Positions 10,047-18,004 of a DNA stretch of 64,000 nucleotides are shown here, piece by piece. The stretch is from positions 395,080-459,079 of the forward strand of contig JROE01000005.1 of NCBI GenBank assembly GCA_000783305.1. Direction: 5' to 3'. Position 1 is the first letter of the stretch. Every line of letters begins with the position of its first letter. The position numbers were made by a program, and so were the translations under genes. The DNA comes from Sphingobacteriaceae bacterium DW12 (GTDB lineage: Bacteria > Bacteroidota > Bacteroidia > Sphingobacteriales > Sphingobacteriaceae). The notes under the pieces are model-generated. The model had not been told where the DNA came from. It saw only the letters and a program-made list of their open reading frames with translations, and did not search any database.

Positions 10047-10424
10047 TTATTTAGATCCAGTTCTCTTAATGATCATAATCGACTTGTATTTGTTTAAATC
10101 AAAATGAGGTGCTTCTATCGTAAGTGTTGTCGGATAAGGATAATCCTTGTCAAAGAAGTACACCGTTGTCGAACTTCCATAGTCGTTAGTCGGAAATAAG
10201 TCTGCTGCACCTTCATAATCGGCATTCGCGATATCCCCTACAGCTACAGCATATATCCGAATAATGCCTCCTTTGTTCTGTTCATTGCGTATGAAAGCTA
10301 CTTCTTTGAAATCGCCTTTTAAATCCTCAATCTTTTTCTGGGTCAATGAATCCTTAAAAATAAAGGCTACTATCAAAACGATGGGAATTAAAAGTAGCCA
10401 AGCTCTCTTTTTATTACCTTTCAT
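10047..10424 (-). CDS. hypothetical single-pass membrane protein
   Basis: A 125-residue protein with a basic N-terminus (MKGNKKR), one membrane helix or uncleaved signal (about residues 9-23) and a soluble outer part of mixed strands. Its ATG overlaps the stop of the DJ-1-like gene by one base (TAATG), so the two are translationally coupled. No family or motif recognised. Confidence 0.65.
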   Translation of the reverse strand: MKGNKKRAWLLLIPIVLIVAFIFKDSLTQKKIEDLKGDFKEVAFIRNEQNKGGIIRIYAVAVGDIANADYEGAADLFPTNDYGSSTTVYFFDKDYPYPTTLTIEAPHFDLNKYKSIMIIKRTGSK

Positions 10425-11002
10425 TAAAGCGAGATTTGAATGTTAAGCAGTTTGAAGAATTCTTTGAGTATGGCTTGATGCCCTGGCCATGCTGGCGAGG
10501 TTACTAAATTTCCATCTACTACAGCTTGGTCAGCCGGTACATTCTTCCATGTGCCCCCTGCAAGCTCGATATCAGGTCCGACTGCTACATATGCGGTTAA
10601 TGTACGACCTTTTAATACCTTGGCGGCGGTTAATACCTGGATACCGTGACAGATAGCAGCTACTGGTTTATTTTCATCAAAGAAATGCTTTGTGATTTCT
10701 AAGACGCGCTTATTTAGGCGAATGTATTCCGCTGATCGTCCCCCAGCGATGTAGAGCCCATCATAGTCGGCTAGATTCACACGTTCGAAATCCTTATTGA
10801 TTCCAAAGTTATGACCTCGCAGTTCCTTATATGTCTGGTCTCCGGTAAAGTCATGTACTGCTGTTGGCACTACATCTCCTTTTTTACGGTCAGGTGCAAT
10901 TGCATCGACTTCGATCCCGATAGCCCCCATTGCTTGAAAGGGTACCATTGCTTCATAGTCCTCTACATAATCACCTACTAATAACAAGATTTTTTTTGCC
11001 AT
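10424..11002 (-). CDS. DJ-1/PfpI superfamily protein
   Basis: A protein of 192 residues from the MAKKILLLVGDY start. The nucleophile elbow AAICHGIQVL (Cys118-His119) and the DGLYIAGGR oxyanion segment define the DJ-1/PfpI family, which includes glyoxalase III/deglycase-like enzymes, chaperones and proteases. The sequence resembles plant and bacterial DJ-1 homologues with the GDYVEDYEAMVPFQ opening. A longer frame to 11023 adds seven unlikely residues. It is coupled to the downstream membrane-protein gene by a TAATG overlap. The likely theme is carbonyl or oxidative stress, next to an FMN reductase; this is inference. Confidence 0.82.
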   Translation of the reverse strand: MAKKILLLVGDYVEDYEAMVPFQAMGAIGIEVDAIAPDRKKGDVVPTAVHDFTGDQTYKELRGHNFGINKDFERVNLADYDGLYIAGGRSAEYIRLNKRVLEITKHFFDENKPVAAICHGIQVLTAAKVLKGRTLTAYVAVGPDIELAGGTWKNVPADQAVVDGNLVTSPAWPGHQAILKEFFKLLNIQISL

Positions 11003-11076
11003 GATAGTCATTTTTTTGTTCAACGAAATATACTACTTATCCTTTATTTGCTAGAATCTGTACCGTAAAATATACG

Positions 11077-11640
11077 TCATGATTTAGGTAGCTTCTTTGT
11101 CGCAAGTGTTCGTTTGGTTTTACGCACTTTTGCCTCCAGTTGACTTCTCAATAACATATTGGTCACTCCCTTTCCCTCTTCAAAGTTGTCATTGAAACTT
11201 GGCAACGAGAACGTATCCAGTACCTCTGCACCATCAAATGGCAGTCTGGCTTCGGCAATGCTGAGTACAGATTGTCCACCACGCGCTCCGGGGCTAGTTG
11301 CTAATAAGAACACTGGCTTATCCTGAAATATGCGTCTCCGGGGGATACGTGATATCCAATCGATAAGATTTTTATATCCTACATTATAATTGCCGTTGTT
11401 TTCAGCAAGTGAAATAATCAAAAAGTCCGCCCAGTCAATCAGCGCTGCAAAATCATGAACAGTAGCTGGGATACCCTCTTGGATTTCCGTATCCTTACTG
11501 AAGAGGGGAATTTTGAAATCGTTAAGATCGACGATTTTGATTTCATCGTCTATCTCTTTATAATATTTAGCCACGCTTGTGACAAATTTTTTGTTGATCG
11601 AGGTAGAGCTGTTACTGCCTGCAAATGCTAGTATTTTCAT
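11077..11640 (-). CDS. NADPH-dependent FMN reductase family protein
   Basis: A 187-residue flavodoxin-fold protein. The N-terminal FMN phosphate loop AFAGSNSSTSINKK, the EIQEGIPATVHDF segment and the SLAENNGNYNVGYKNLIDWISR region match the NAD(P)H-dependent FMN/azo-/chromate-reductase family. Such enzymes reduce FMN, quinones or xenobiotics. It lies 74 bp before the DJ-1-like gene on the same strand. A 6-7-6 inverted repeat 26 bp before its start could be an operator. Confidence 0.85.
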   Translation of the reverse strand: MKILAFAGSNSSTSINKKFVTSVAKYYKEIDDEIKIVDLNDFKIPLFSKDTEIQEGIPATVHDFAALIDWADFLIISLAENNGNYNVGYKNLIDWISRIPRRRIFQDKPVFLLATSPGARGGQSVLSIAEARLPFDGAEVLDTFSLPSFNDNFEEGKGVTNMLLRSQLEAKVRKTKRTLATKKLPKS

Positions 11641-11954
11641 TCGAGTAAAATTATCTTTTGAAGTCGACTGACCTATTATCAGTCAGTTATGTATTTTTGT
11701 TTGTAAGTATATGTCTGTGATGATTTCATCAACATAGTCTGCTTTGTCCTTATCATTTGTTTCTAAAGGCGATTATATTGCCTTCGTTTTCTAATTAAAT
11801 TCACCTTCTTTGATCCACACACTGATTATTTGCTGCAAGCAAACCTTTATTCTGAATAGATTTCAGGAATAGCACGATGTTTTAATTTTTTATTAGGATA
11901 TTCGTTTCCGTAAAATTAGTCATTTTCTATATATTACTTCATAAACCTATAACA
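11641..11954. other. divergent intergenic region
   Basis: No gene is supported. It separates the leftward FMN reductase from the rightward SGNH hydrolase. It contains the inverted repeat at 11666-11687 and a plus-strand TATTTTTG (11692-11699) that matches the -7 consensus but is 255 bp from the hydrolase start. Confidence 0.5.
11666..11687. promoter_or_regulatory. inverted repeat, possible operator upstream of the FMN reductase
   Basis: Two overlapping symmetries are present: GACTGA (11666-11671) with TCAGTC (11679-11684), and ACTGAC (11667-11672) with GTCAGT (11682-11687). TGACTGA/TCAGTCA-type palindromes are common TetR-family operators. No regulator gene lies next to it, so the link is only positional. 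Confidence 0.35.
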
Positions 11955-13052
11955 ATGAATCTTAAGCCTTGTTTGTCAATCCTAGTCATGCTGTTCACCC
12001 TCGTAAGTTATGGTCAGCAATCTCTCAATTGGTACAACCCTCTTGAACAGCAAGCTGTGAGTGGGCGTATTGCAGATCATCAACAGGCTACCACTACCTA
12101 TCACCGACTGCCTGCCGATTTAAAGGATGTCGTACGTCCTCCTGTATGGTCACTAGGTACCAATGCTGCTGGCTTATATATTGATTTTCATACTGGAGCA
12201 TCTGCCGTGACTGTACGATACAAGATGAGCGGGTCGTTAAATATGCCTCATATGCCCACCACCGGTGTAAGCGGTCTGGATTTATATGCTTATGATGATA
12301 TCTCCAAAGATTGGAAATGGGCCTATGGTAAATATAGTTTTGGAGATACAACGTCCTTTACCTTTTCCAAACTAGGAAATGGCACCTCCCGTACATACCG
12401 TTTATATCTCCCCTTGTATAATACGGTGGAGTGGATGCAAATAGGAGTAGAGGACGGACAAGAGGTTAAATTTGTCCTCGAAAAAGAAAAACCCATAATT
12501 GTGTATGGCACTTCAATAGCCCAGGGTGCATGCGCCAGTAGACCCGGTTTGGCATGGACCAATATCTTAGGGCGTCAATTGAAACTTCCTGTGGTCAACC
12601 TAGGGTTTTCGGGAAATGGACGGCTAGAGCAACCCATATTATCGCTGATTGGTGAAGTGGATGCCCGTGTTTTTGTACTGGATTGTATTCCCAACCTCTC
12701 CTTGAACGCCAATCTTTCCGAACGCCAATTGGACTCTTTGCTCACCAATGCAGTATCTTTTTTGCGGAAGAAGCATCCAAATACGCCAATTATCCTTACC
12801 GAGCATAGTGCTGGGTTTGATGACGATATCCTTAATATTGGATCTGCGCAAGAGTACACCGCTTCTACAAAGGTATTACGTGCATTTATGGATCGTATGA
12901 AGAAGGAAAAAGTTCAACAGCTATATTTATTGACCAATAAAGAGATGGCAATGGATTTGGAGTCTACAGTGGACTATGCCCATCCCAATGATTTAGGGAT
13001 GATGAAGATTGCTGTCGCTTATCAGCGCTTAATCAAGAAGATTGTGAAATAG
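11955..13052 (+). CDS. secreted SGNH/GDSL-family hydrolase
   Basis: A 365-residue protein with a signal peptide (to about residue 20, ending SYG-QQ). An N-terminal beta-sandwich (about residues 30-175) is followed by an SGNH hydrolase domain. The catalytic blocks are GTSIAQGACA (Ser), LGFSGNGRLE (Gly/Asn oxyanion) and YAHPNDLG (Asp/His). Enzymes with this layout are carbohydrate esterases or related lipases acting in the periplasm or outside. Substrate unknown. Single gene, convergent with rimK. Confidence 0.85.
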   Translation: MNLKPCLSILVMLFTLVSYGQQSLNWYNPLEQQAVSGRIADHQQATTTYHRLPADLKDVVRPPVWSLGTNAAGLYIDFHTGASAVTVRYKMSGSLNMPHMPTTGVSGLDLYAYDDISKDWKWAYGKYSFGDTTSFTFSKLGNGTSRTYRLYLPLYNTVEWMQIGVEDGQEVKFVLEKEKPIIVYGTSIAQGACASRPGLAWTNILGRQLKLPVVNLGFSGNGRLEQPILSLIGEVDARVFVLDCIPNLSLNANLSERQLDSLLTNAVSFLRKKHPNTPIILTEHSAGFDDDILNIGSAQEYTASTKVLRAFMDRMKKEKVQQLYLLTNKEMAMDLESTVDYAHPNDLGMMKIAVAYQRLIKKIVK

Positions 13053-13061
13053 TCTTTTGAA

Positions 13062-13115
13062 CTATACTAAGAAAGCCACTCTAAACAATAGGATAAAGTG
13101 GCTTTCTTAGTATAG
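13062..13115. terminator. 19-bp inverted repeat between convergent genes
   Basis: A perfect 19-bp inverted repeat (13062-13080 with 13097-13115) and a 16-base loop. It lies 10 bp past the SGNH stop and 19 bp past the rimK stop, so it can end transcripts from both sides. The U-tract is weak. Confidence 0.75.
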
Positions 13116-13133
13116 CAATTAAAGTAAGGTTGG

Positions 13134-14063
13134 CTACAGTTTGCTTTCCTTTTTCTTCTTTCTGATTTCTGGTTTTGAAGCTTTTTTGACTTCATACTGT
13201 CTTTCGAGATACATAATGATTTCGCTCGCTATATCTTTTTTGGTTGCTTTTTCTATTCCCTCTAGACCAGGACTAGAATTGACTTCCAATACTAACGGGC
13301 CTCTATCTGAGGGTATCATATCTACCCCACATACTGTAAGACCCAATTCGGCTGCAGCGGCAATAGCAGTGTCCTTTTCCTTTTTCGTCAATTTGATGAT
13401 TTCGGCACTTCCTCCTCTATGTATGTTTGATCTGAATTCACCTTCTTTAGCAGTTCTTTTCATCGCTCCAACTACCTTGCCCCCGACAACGAATGCTCGA
13501 ATATCCGTTCCCTTGGATTCTTTGATAAATTCTTGCACCAGTATGTTGTTTCCGAGCCCGTAAAAAGCCTCAATCACAGAAGAAGCTGCTTTTTTTGTCT
13601 CTGCGAGGACCACCCCTATTCCCTGTGTCCCCTCCAAGAGCTTGATGACCAAAGGTGCACCGCCTACCATGCTGATTAAGTCATCGACATCTGAGATTGT
13701 TCTAGCAAAGCCAGTAATGGGAAGCCCAATTCCTGCACCAGATAGAATCTGCATGCAGCGTAATTTGTCTCTCGAGCGCGTGATGGCTTGACTAGGATTC
13801 GCCGATATTACGCCCATCACTTCAAATTGACGAACAATGGCCGATCCGTAGAATGTCACAGAAGATCCAATGCGGGGAATAATAGCATCTATTTCAGCGA
13901 TTTCCTGACCCCGATAATGGATTGTTGGAGTATCCTGACGTATGCCTACATAACATTTGCTATGGTCCATGACCACGCATTCATGTCCTCTTTTCTCAGC
14001 AGCCTCCACGAGTCTTCGTGTAGAGTACAAATTTTTATTAGTTGAAAGAATAGCGATTTTCAC
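13134..14063 (-). CDS. rimK: RimK-family ATP-grasp glutamate ligase
   Basis: A 309-residue ATP-grasp enzyme. RimK adds glutamate residues to the C-terminus of ribosomal protein S6. Visible are the N-terminal domain ([18 protein letters not shown]), the ATP-grasp core ([31 protein letters not shown]) and the metal-binding end ([21 protein letters not shown]). Length equals E. coli RimK, with a Lys-rich C-terminal tail. It follows the RimB-like gene by 55 bp on the same strand, supporting a joint role in ribosome modification, but other glutamylation targets are possible. Confidence 0.9.
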   Translation of the reverse strand: MKIAILSTNKNLYSTRRLVEAAEKRGHECVVMDHSKCYVGIRQDTPTIHYRGQEIAEIDAIIPRIGSSVTFYGSAIVRQFEVMGVISANPSQAITRSRDKLRCMQILSGAGIGLPITGFARTISDVDDLISMVGGAPLVIKLLEGTQGIGVVLAETKKAASSVIEAFYGLGNNILVQEFIKESKGTDIRAFVVGGKVVGAMKRTAKEGEFRSNIHRGGSAEIIKLTKKEKDTAIAAAAELGLTVCGVDMIPSDRGPLVLEVNSSPGLEGIEKATKKDIASEIIMYLERQYEVKKASKPEIRKKKKESKL

Positions 14064-14118
14064 TGAAATGATGATGTTGTAGTATTATAACAAAAGATAC
14101 GCTGCTTGGTTTTTTTTC

Positions 14119-14553
14119 TTACAATGAAGAATTTTCAGAAAGATTATATTGCGATACGTCTACTAAGAATTTTTTACTTATAAAATTACGTCCCAGCAAC
14201 ATGGGAAATTTCATGCCCGAACGATTTCGGAACGATAGTTTAATGGAATATAATTTATTAAAAAGTTTAATTTTTGTAAAAATCATATAGCGAATCTCGG
14301 AGTGACCAAATGAACTCTTCACGACACCCTGCCGTACGATAGGGAATCGAATTACACGTGTTTCACCGGTTTCAAAATTATCTATAATTGTACATTGTAT
14401 AAACTTATGCCCGTTTTCCTCTTCAATATGGTACTCTTCGCAATGGAGTACAGAAGTACGGGCACCAGTATCAATCTTTGCTTTAAAATTGTATAGTCCC
14501 AGTTCGGGGAGGTCTACTGTTTCGTACCAACCGATTGTTCGCATCTCCGCCAT
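14119..14553 (-). CDS. RimB-like retropepsin-type protease (RimK/LysX-associated)
   Basis: A 144-residue protein of the family annotated as putative ATP-dependent zinc protease. It opens with an aspartic-protease-like motif KIDTGARTSVLHCEEY (Asp-Thr-Gly-Ala near residue 31), followed by strands and MLLGRNFI near the C-terminus, as in single-domain retropepsins. In Pseudomonas a member (RimB) is encoded with RimK and modulates S6 modification; the same adjacency here supports that role. Catalysis is unproven for this protein. Confidence 0.8.
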   Translation of the reverse strand: MAEMRTIGWYETVDLPELGLYNFKAKIDTGARTSVLHCEEYHIEEENGHKFIQCTIIDNFETGETRVIRFPIVRQGVVKSSFGHSEIRYMIFTKIKLFNKLYSIKLSFRNRSGMKFPMLLGRNFISKKFLVDVSQYNLSENSSL

Positions 14554-14559
14554 GGGTTT

Positions 14560-15738
14560 TTATTCGTATTCAAATGTTCCGTATGGTGAGTTGATGGTCA
14601 CCCTTTTCGTGTCAGCAGCTTCTACTCTTCCAATGATTTGTGCCGGAATACCAAAGGATTCAGATATGGCAATGATGTCTTGAGCAATGGCCTCTGAGAC
14701 ATATAATTCCATACGATGTCCCATATTAAATACTTTATACATTTCCTGCCAGTCCGTTTTTGATTCCTTTTGAATCAATTCGAAGAGTGGGGGAATGGGG
14801 AATAAGTTATCTTTAACAACATGCACATTATCTACAAAATGTAAGACTTTTGTCTGCGCACCTCCTGAACAGTGAACCATTCCATTTATTTGCGAACGGT
14901 ATTTGTCTAATACTTGCTTAATTACAGGAGCATAGGTACGCGTAGGTGATAGCACAAGCTTGCCAGCTGGAATCTGCTGCCCACCTTCCACTTCAATAAT
15001 ATCTGTCAACGACTTACTGCCTGAAAATACCAAATCATAGGGTACTGCAGGGTCATAGCTTTCGGGATATTGTTCCGCTACAGATTTGTTGAATACATCG
15101 TGACGAGCAGAAGTCAGGCCATTCGAGCCCATCCCACCATTATATTCTTTTTCATATGTTGCTTGGCCGGATGAAGCTAGTCCTACGATTACATTTCCCG
15201 GTTGAATATTGTGATTAGAGATGACATCTTGGCGTCGCATTCTGCAGGTCACAGTACTATCTACGATAATCGTGCGCACAAGATCTCCCACATCTGCAGT
15301 TTCGCCTCCAGTCGAATAGATACCGATTCCCAAATCCCTTAATTCGGCCAAGATTTCTTCGGTCCCGTTGATGATTTCGGCGATAACCTCACCAGGGATT
15401 ACATTTTTATTACGACCAATAGTCGATGAAAGTAAGATATTGTCTATTGCGCCCACACAAAGCAGGTCATCTAGATTCATAATGATGGCATCCTGAGCAA
15501 TACCTCTCCATACTGAAATATCCCCTGTCTGTTTCCAGTACATATAGGCCAAAGATGATTTTGTACCTGCGCCATCTGCATGCATGATGTTACACCACTG
15601 CTCATCTCCAGCAAGTATGTCTGGTATGATTTTGCAAAAAGCTTTGGGGAACAGACCTTTGTCAATGTTTTTTATTGCATTGTGTACATCCTCTTTTCCA
15701 GCGGATACTCCTCTTTGATTATATTTTAAATCTGACAT
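14560..15738 (-). CDS. purM: phosphoribosylformylglycinamidine cyclo-ligase (AIR synthase)
   Basis: A 392-residue enzyme of purine synthesis that closes the imidazole ring of AIR using ATP. Key segments are NQRGVSAGKEDVHNAI at the start, DGAGTKSSLAY, the GGETADV motif, VGLASSGQATYEKEYNGGMGSNGL and the C-terminal HCSGGAQTKVLHF. It is longer than the E. coli enzyme (about 345) but normal for Bacteroidota. The frame is open to 15762; I chose the ATG at 15738, where homologues begin (MSDxxYNxRGVSA). It ends 6 bp before the RimB-like gene, so purM, rimB-like and rimK may be co-transcribed. Confidence 0.93.
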   Translation of the reverse strand: MSDLKYNQRGVSAGKEDVHNAIKNIDKGLFPKAFCKIIPDILAGDEQWCNIMHADGAGTKSSLAYMYWKQTGDISVWRGIAQDAIIMNLDDLLCVGAIDNILLSSTIGRNKNVIPGEVIAEIINGTEEILAELRDLGIGIYSTGGETADVGDLVRTIIVDSTVTCRMRRQDVISNHNIQPGNVIVGLASSGQATYEKEYNGGMGSNGLTSARHDVFNKSVAEQYPESYDPAVPYDLVFSGSKSLTDIIEVEGGQQIPAGKLVLSPTRTYAPVIKQVLDKYRSQINGMVHCSGGAQTKVLHFVDNVHVVKDNLFPIPPLFELIQKESKTDWQEMYKVFNMGHRMELYVSEAIAQDIIAISESFGIPAQIIGRVEAADTKRVTINSPYGTFEYE

Positions 15739-15745
15739 CTTGGGG

Positions 15746-15753
15746 CAAAAATA
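15746..15753 (-). promoter_or_regulatory. candidate -7 element for purM
   Basis: The minus strand reads TATTTTTG, matching TAnnTTTG, 8 bp before the chosen purM ATG. If used, the mRNA would start at or almost at the ATG (leaderless). It could equally be a chance match. Confidence 0.3.
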
Positions 15754-15791
15754 ATCAATCATCCTGATATTTATAAGTTTATTGCATAATA

Positions 15792-16274
15792 TTAACCCGA
15801 TTTAAGGATGCTCCAAGTATCTAACAATCTTTCAAAGGAAAATTGCGCATTTGCAGGACTTGTGCTCGGAAGACTATGGTAGGTTATATCAGCGACCCTC
15901 CTGTGGTATTTGTCATAAAGAAGGCGAGCCTTGTTGCCGTTGAAGAGAACAGTATGTATGGAAGGAGTCCGTTCTAGAAGCCCTATTATATCATTAGGTA
16001 CCTCTGCTAGTATAGCGTTGTCCATACTGCCCGGCCGGATTGCTGAAGCACAGGTATCCCACAATGCAATGTGATGGTCCCTCAGCAATTGGGTGCGCTC
16101 ATTATAACCCTGTTGAAAAGGGGTATTCATTAACTTGAATACTAGCTTCCAGAATCTATTTTGTGGGTGTGCATAGTACTGTTCTTCCTTTAGGGATTTG
16201 TCTCCAGGTAACGAACCCAAAATTAGAAACTTGGCATTTTCGCCATAAATAGGAGGAAAGGACTGTTTCAACAT
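15792..16274 (-). CDS. DNA-deoxyinosine (hypoxanthine) glycosylase, UDG superfamily
   Basis: A 160-residue base-excision repair enzyme. The active-site block LILGSLPGDKSLKEEQYYAHPQNRFW and the LWDTCASAIRPGSMDNAI block fit the family-6 hypoxanthine-DNA glycosylases, which remove hypoxanthine arising from adenine deamination. The C-terminal HSLPSTSPANAQ supplies the conserved leucine-loop Ser-Thr-Ser-Pro-Ala. It lies 54 bp upstream of purM on the same strand. Confidence 0.85.
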   Translation of the reverse strand: MLKQSFPPIYGENAKFLILGSLPGDKSLKEEQYYAHPQNRFWKLVFKLMNTPFQQGYNERTQLLRDHHIALWDTCASAIRPGSMDNAILAEVPNDIIGLLERTPSIHTVLFNGNKARLLYDKYHRRVADITYHSLPSTSPANAQFSFERLLDTWSILKSG

Positions 16275-16371
16275 GTGCTAAATTTACTGATTTATCCCCA
16301 CTTAAACCTTCTTCACAAAATAGATAAAGATTGTTGTTTAACATTCTCTCAAGATGAGAAGAGTAAGATGA

Positions 16372-17040
16372 TTAGATATTGTAGGTTTCGGCAATGGATA
16401 CCAATTCGGACACTTTGTTTATTTCTAATTTTTTATAAATTGTTCTGGTGTGTGTCTCGACCGTGTAGGTGGCTATAAATAATTTGCTCGCGATTTCCTT
16501 TTTTGAGTACCCTGTCGTGAGTAGAGCAATGATTTCTTTTTCTCTTTTGGTTAATGTTTTTATCTTCTCCAGTAAAGATGATTTTGTCTCCCCTTCGAAG
16601 ATTTTTGCAAGTGTTAGGGCATAGCACGGTTTACCTTTTGCATTCCTAAGTATGGTCTTGGTGCTACCGATTACATTTTTCCACTCATTGTCCCGATAGA
16701 GTAGTTTGTACTCTAGATTTAGGTAGCGCTGTTTATCCAGTTTGAAAAATGCAATGGAATCAACAAGTGTATGGTAGGTAGAGGTGTGAATTGTCTTTAG
16801 GTAATATACATAATCCATACCTGAGAGCCTATTACTCTTGAATCCGTAAAATTCAGCCATAGCGTTATTGATGCAGATTGGCCTATAAAACTCTACATCA
16901 TGAATCGTTATTAAGTATTTGCTACTATTGATAATCTCTAAGAAAATATCTTTTTTGACACATGATGGGGTCAGTATTCCGTTTTGCGAAAGGCTTTTTT
17001 CCAGCTTGTCTAATTCTGTTTCTAATATGTGATATGGCAT
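16372..17040 (-). CDS. PAS-like/LuxR-type HTH transcriptional regulator
   Basis: A 222-residue protein. Residues about 25-140 resemble a PAS fold (ITIHDVEFYRPICINNAMAEFYGF; then LEYKLLYRDNEWKNVIGS). Residues about 155-218 form a LuxR/GerE DNA-binding domain (LTKREKEIIALLTTGYSKKEIASKLFIATYTVETHTRTIYKKL). There is no receiver domain, so it is a one-component sensor rather than a response regulator. Target genes unknown; it is monocistronic. Confidence 0.85.
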   Translation of the reverse strand: MPYHILETELDKLEKSLSQNGILTPSCVKKDIFLEIINSSKYLITIHDVEFYRPICINNAMAEFYGFKSNRLSGMDYVYYLKTIHTSTYHTLVDSIAFFKLDKQRYLNLEYKLLYRDNEWKNVIGSTKTILRNAKGKPCYALTLAKIFEGETKSSLLEKIKTLTKREKEIIALLTTGYSKKEIASKLFIATYTVETHTRTIYKKLEINKVSELVSIAETYNI

Positions 17041-17230
17041 GTTAGGTTGATGTCACTTTGTATCTAAAAATGAAGTTATAAAAAACATTTTATATTATGA
17101 TTTAATTGCTAAAGTTCTATGCTTTCGTTACAGGGAGGCTATACGGGGTCTGGAGAATTTTGATGATAATGGGGTACCTTCTAATTTTTTTGCTTAATAT
17201 TGATTTACTTGTCCAGACAATAGCGTGATT

Positions 17231-17941
17231 ATGGAAATTAACAATAAACTTCGTCTTATGGTCATCAGTACCAGTACGGTATATGGAAGTGACTTTTTGG
17301 CCTATATACGAGATAGAATAGCGGATTTTATCCAAGTAAAGGATGTCTTGTTCATTCCTTATGCTCGACCATCGGGTGTATCGTATGAGGATTATACACA
17401 GCGGGTAGCAGATGCGCTATCTCCTCTAGGGATTAAGGTGTCTGGGATCCATGAGTTTGAAAGTCCTAGAAAAGCCTTAATAGAGGCTTCGGCAATATTT
17501 ACAGGTGGAGGCAATACCTTTCTATTGCTCAAAACCTTGCAGGAGCAAGGACTTCTGTCTGTGCTGCAAGCGCGTCTCGGTGTTGGTATTCCTTATGTAG
17601 GAACATCAGCCGGCTCTAATATCACAGGTTTAACGATAGGCACCACCAATGACATGCCGATTGTGCTACCTATTGACTTTGACGCATTAGGACTACTCCC
17701 TTTTAACATCAACCCCCATTATTTGGACCCCGATCCGCAGTCTACCCATAAGGGCGAAACACGAGAGACGCGTATTAATGAATTCCACTTCTATAATGAA
17801 CAACCCGTTTTGGGTATTAGAGAAGGAAGTTGGCTGTTGGTTGAGGAGGGGGAGATCCAATTGAAGGGAAATCTGCAAGCCCGTTTGTTTCAGAAGGGGA
17901 AGGCTCCCATAGAACTCTCCCCAGGCAAAATCGACTTCTGA
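17231..17941 (+). CDS. pepE: dipeptidase E (alpha-aspartyl dipeptidase), peptidase S51
   Basis: A cytoplasmic serine peptidase of 236 residues that splits Asp-X dipeptides. The nucleophile motif GTSAGSN (Ser126) and the upstream IFTGGGNTFLLL oxyanion segment are present, as is the downstream NPHYLDP (His), matching the S51 triad. A GTG two codons earlier (17225) keeps the frame open, but the ATG at 17231 fits the family. It precedes mgtE by 63 bp on the same strand without obvious functional linkage. Confidence 0.9.
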   Translation: MEINNKLRLMVISTSTVYGSDFLAYIRDRIADFIQVKDVLFIPYARPSGVSYEDYTQRVADALSPLGIKVSGIHEFESPRKALIEASAIFTGGGNTFLLLKTLQEQGLLSVLQARLGVGIPYVGTSAGSNITGLTIGTTNDMPIVLPIDFDALGLLPFNINPHYLDPDPQSTHKGETRETRINEFHFYNEQPVLGIREGSWLLVEEGEIQLKGNLQARLFQKGKAPIELSPGKIDF

Positions 17942-18004
17942 TCTTTTAGAATCGTACGCAGAAGTAAAAGTATATCTATTCGTGAATATTGAAACCATAT
18001 TGCT

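Noticed and set aside
13141..13563. 140-codon open frame antisense to rimK
   Set aside because: It is a mirror of codon usage in rimK; the translation shows no domain and the RimK reading is unambiguous.
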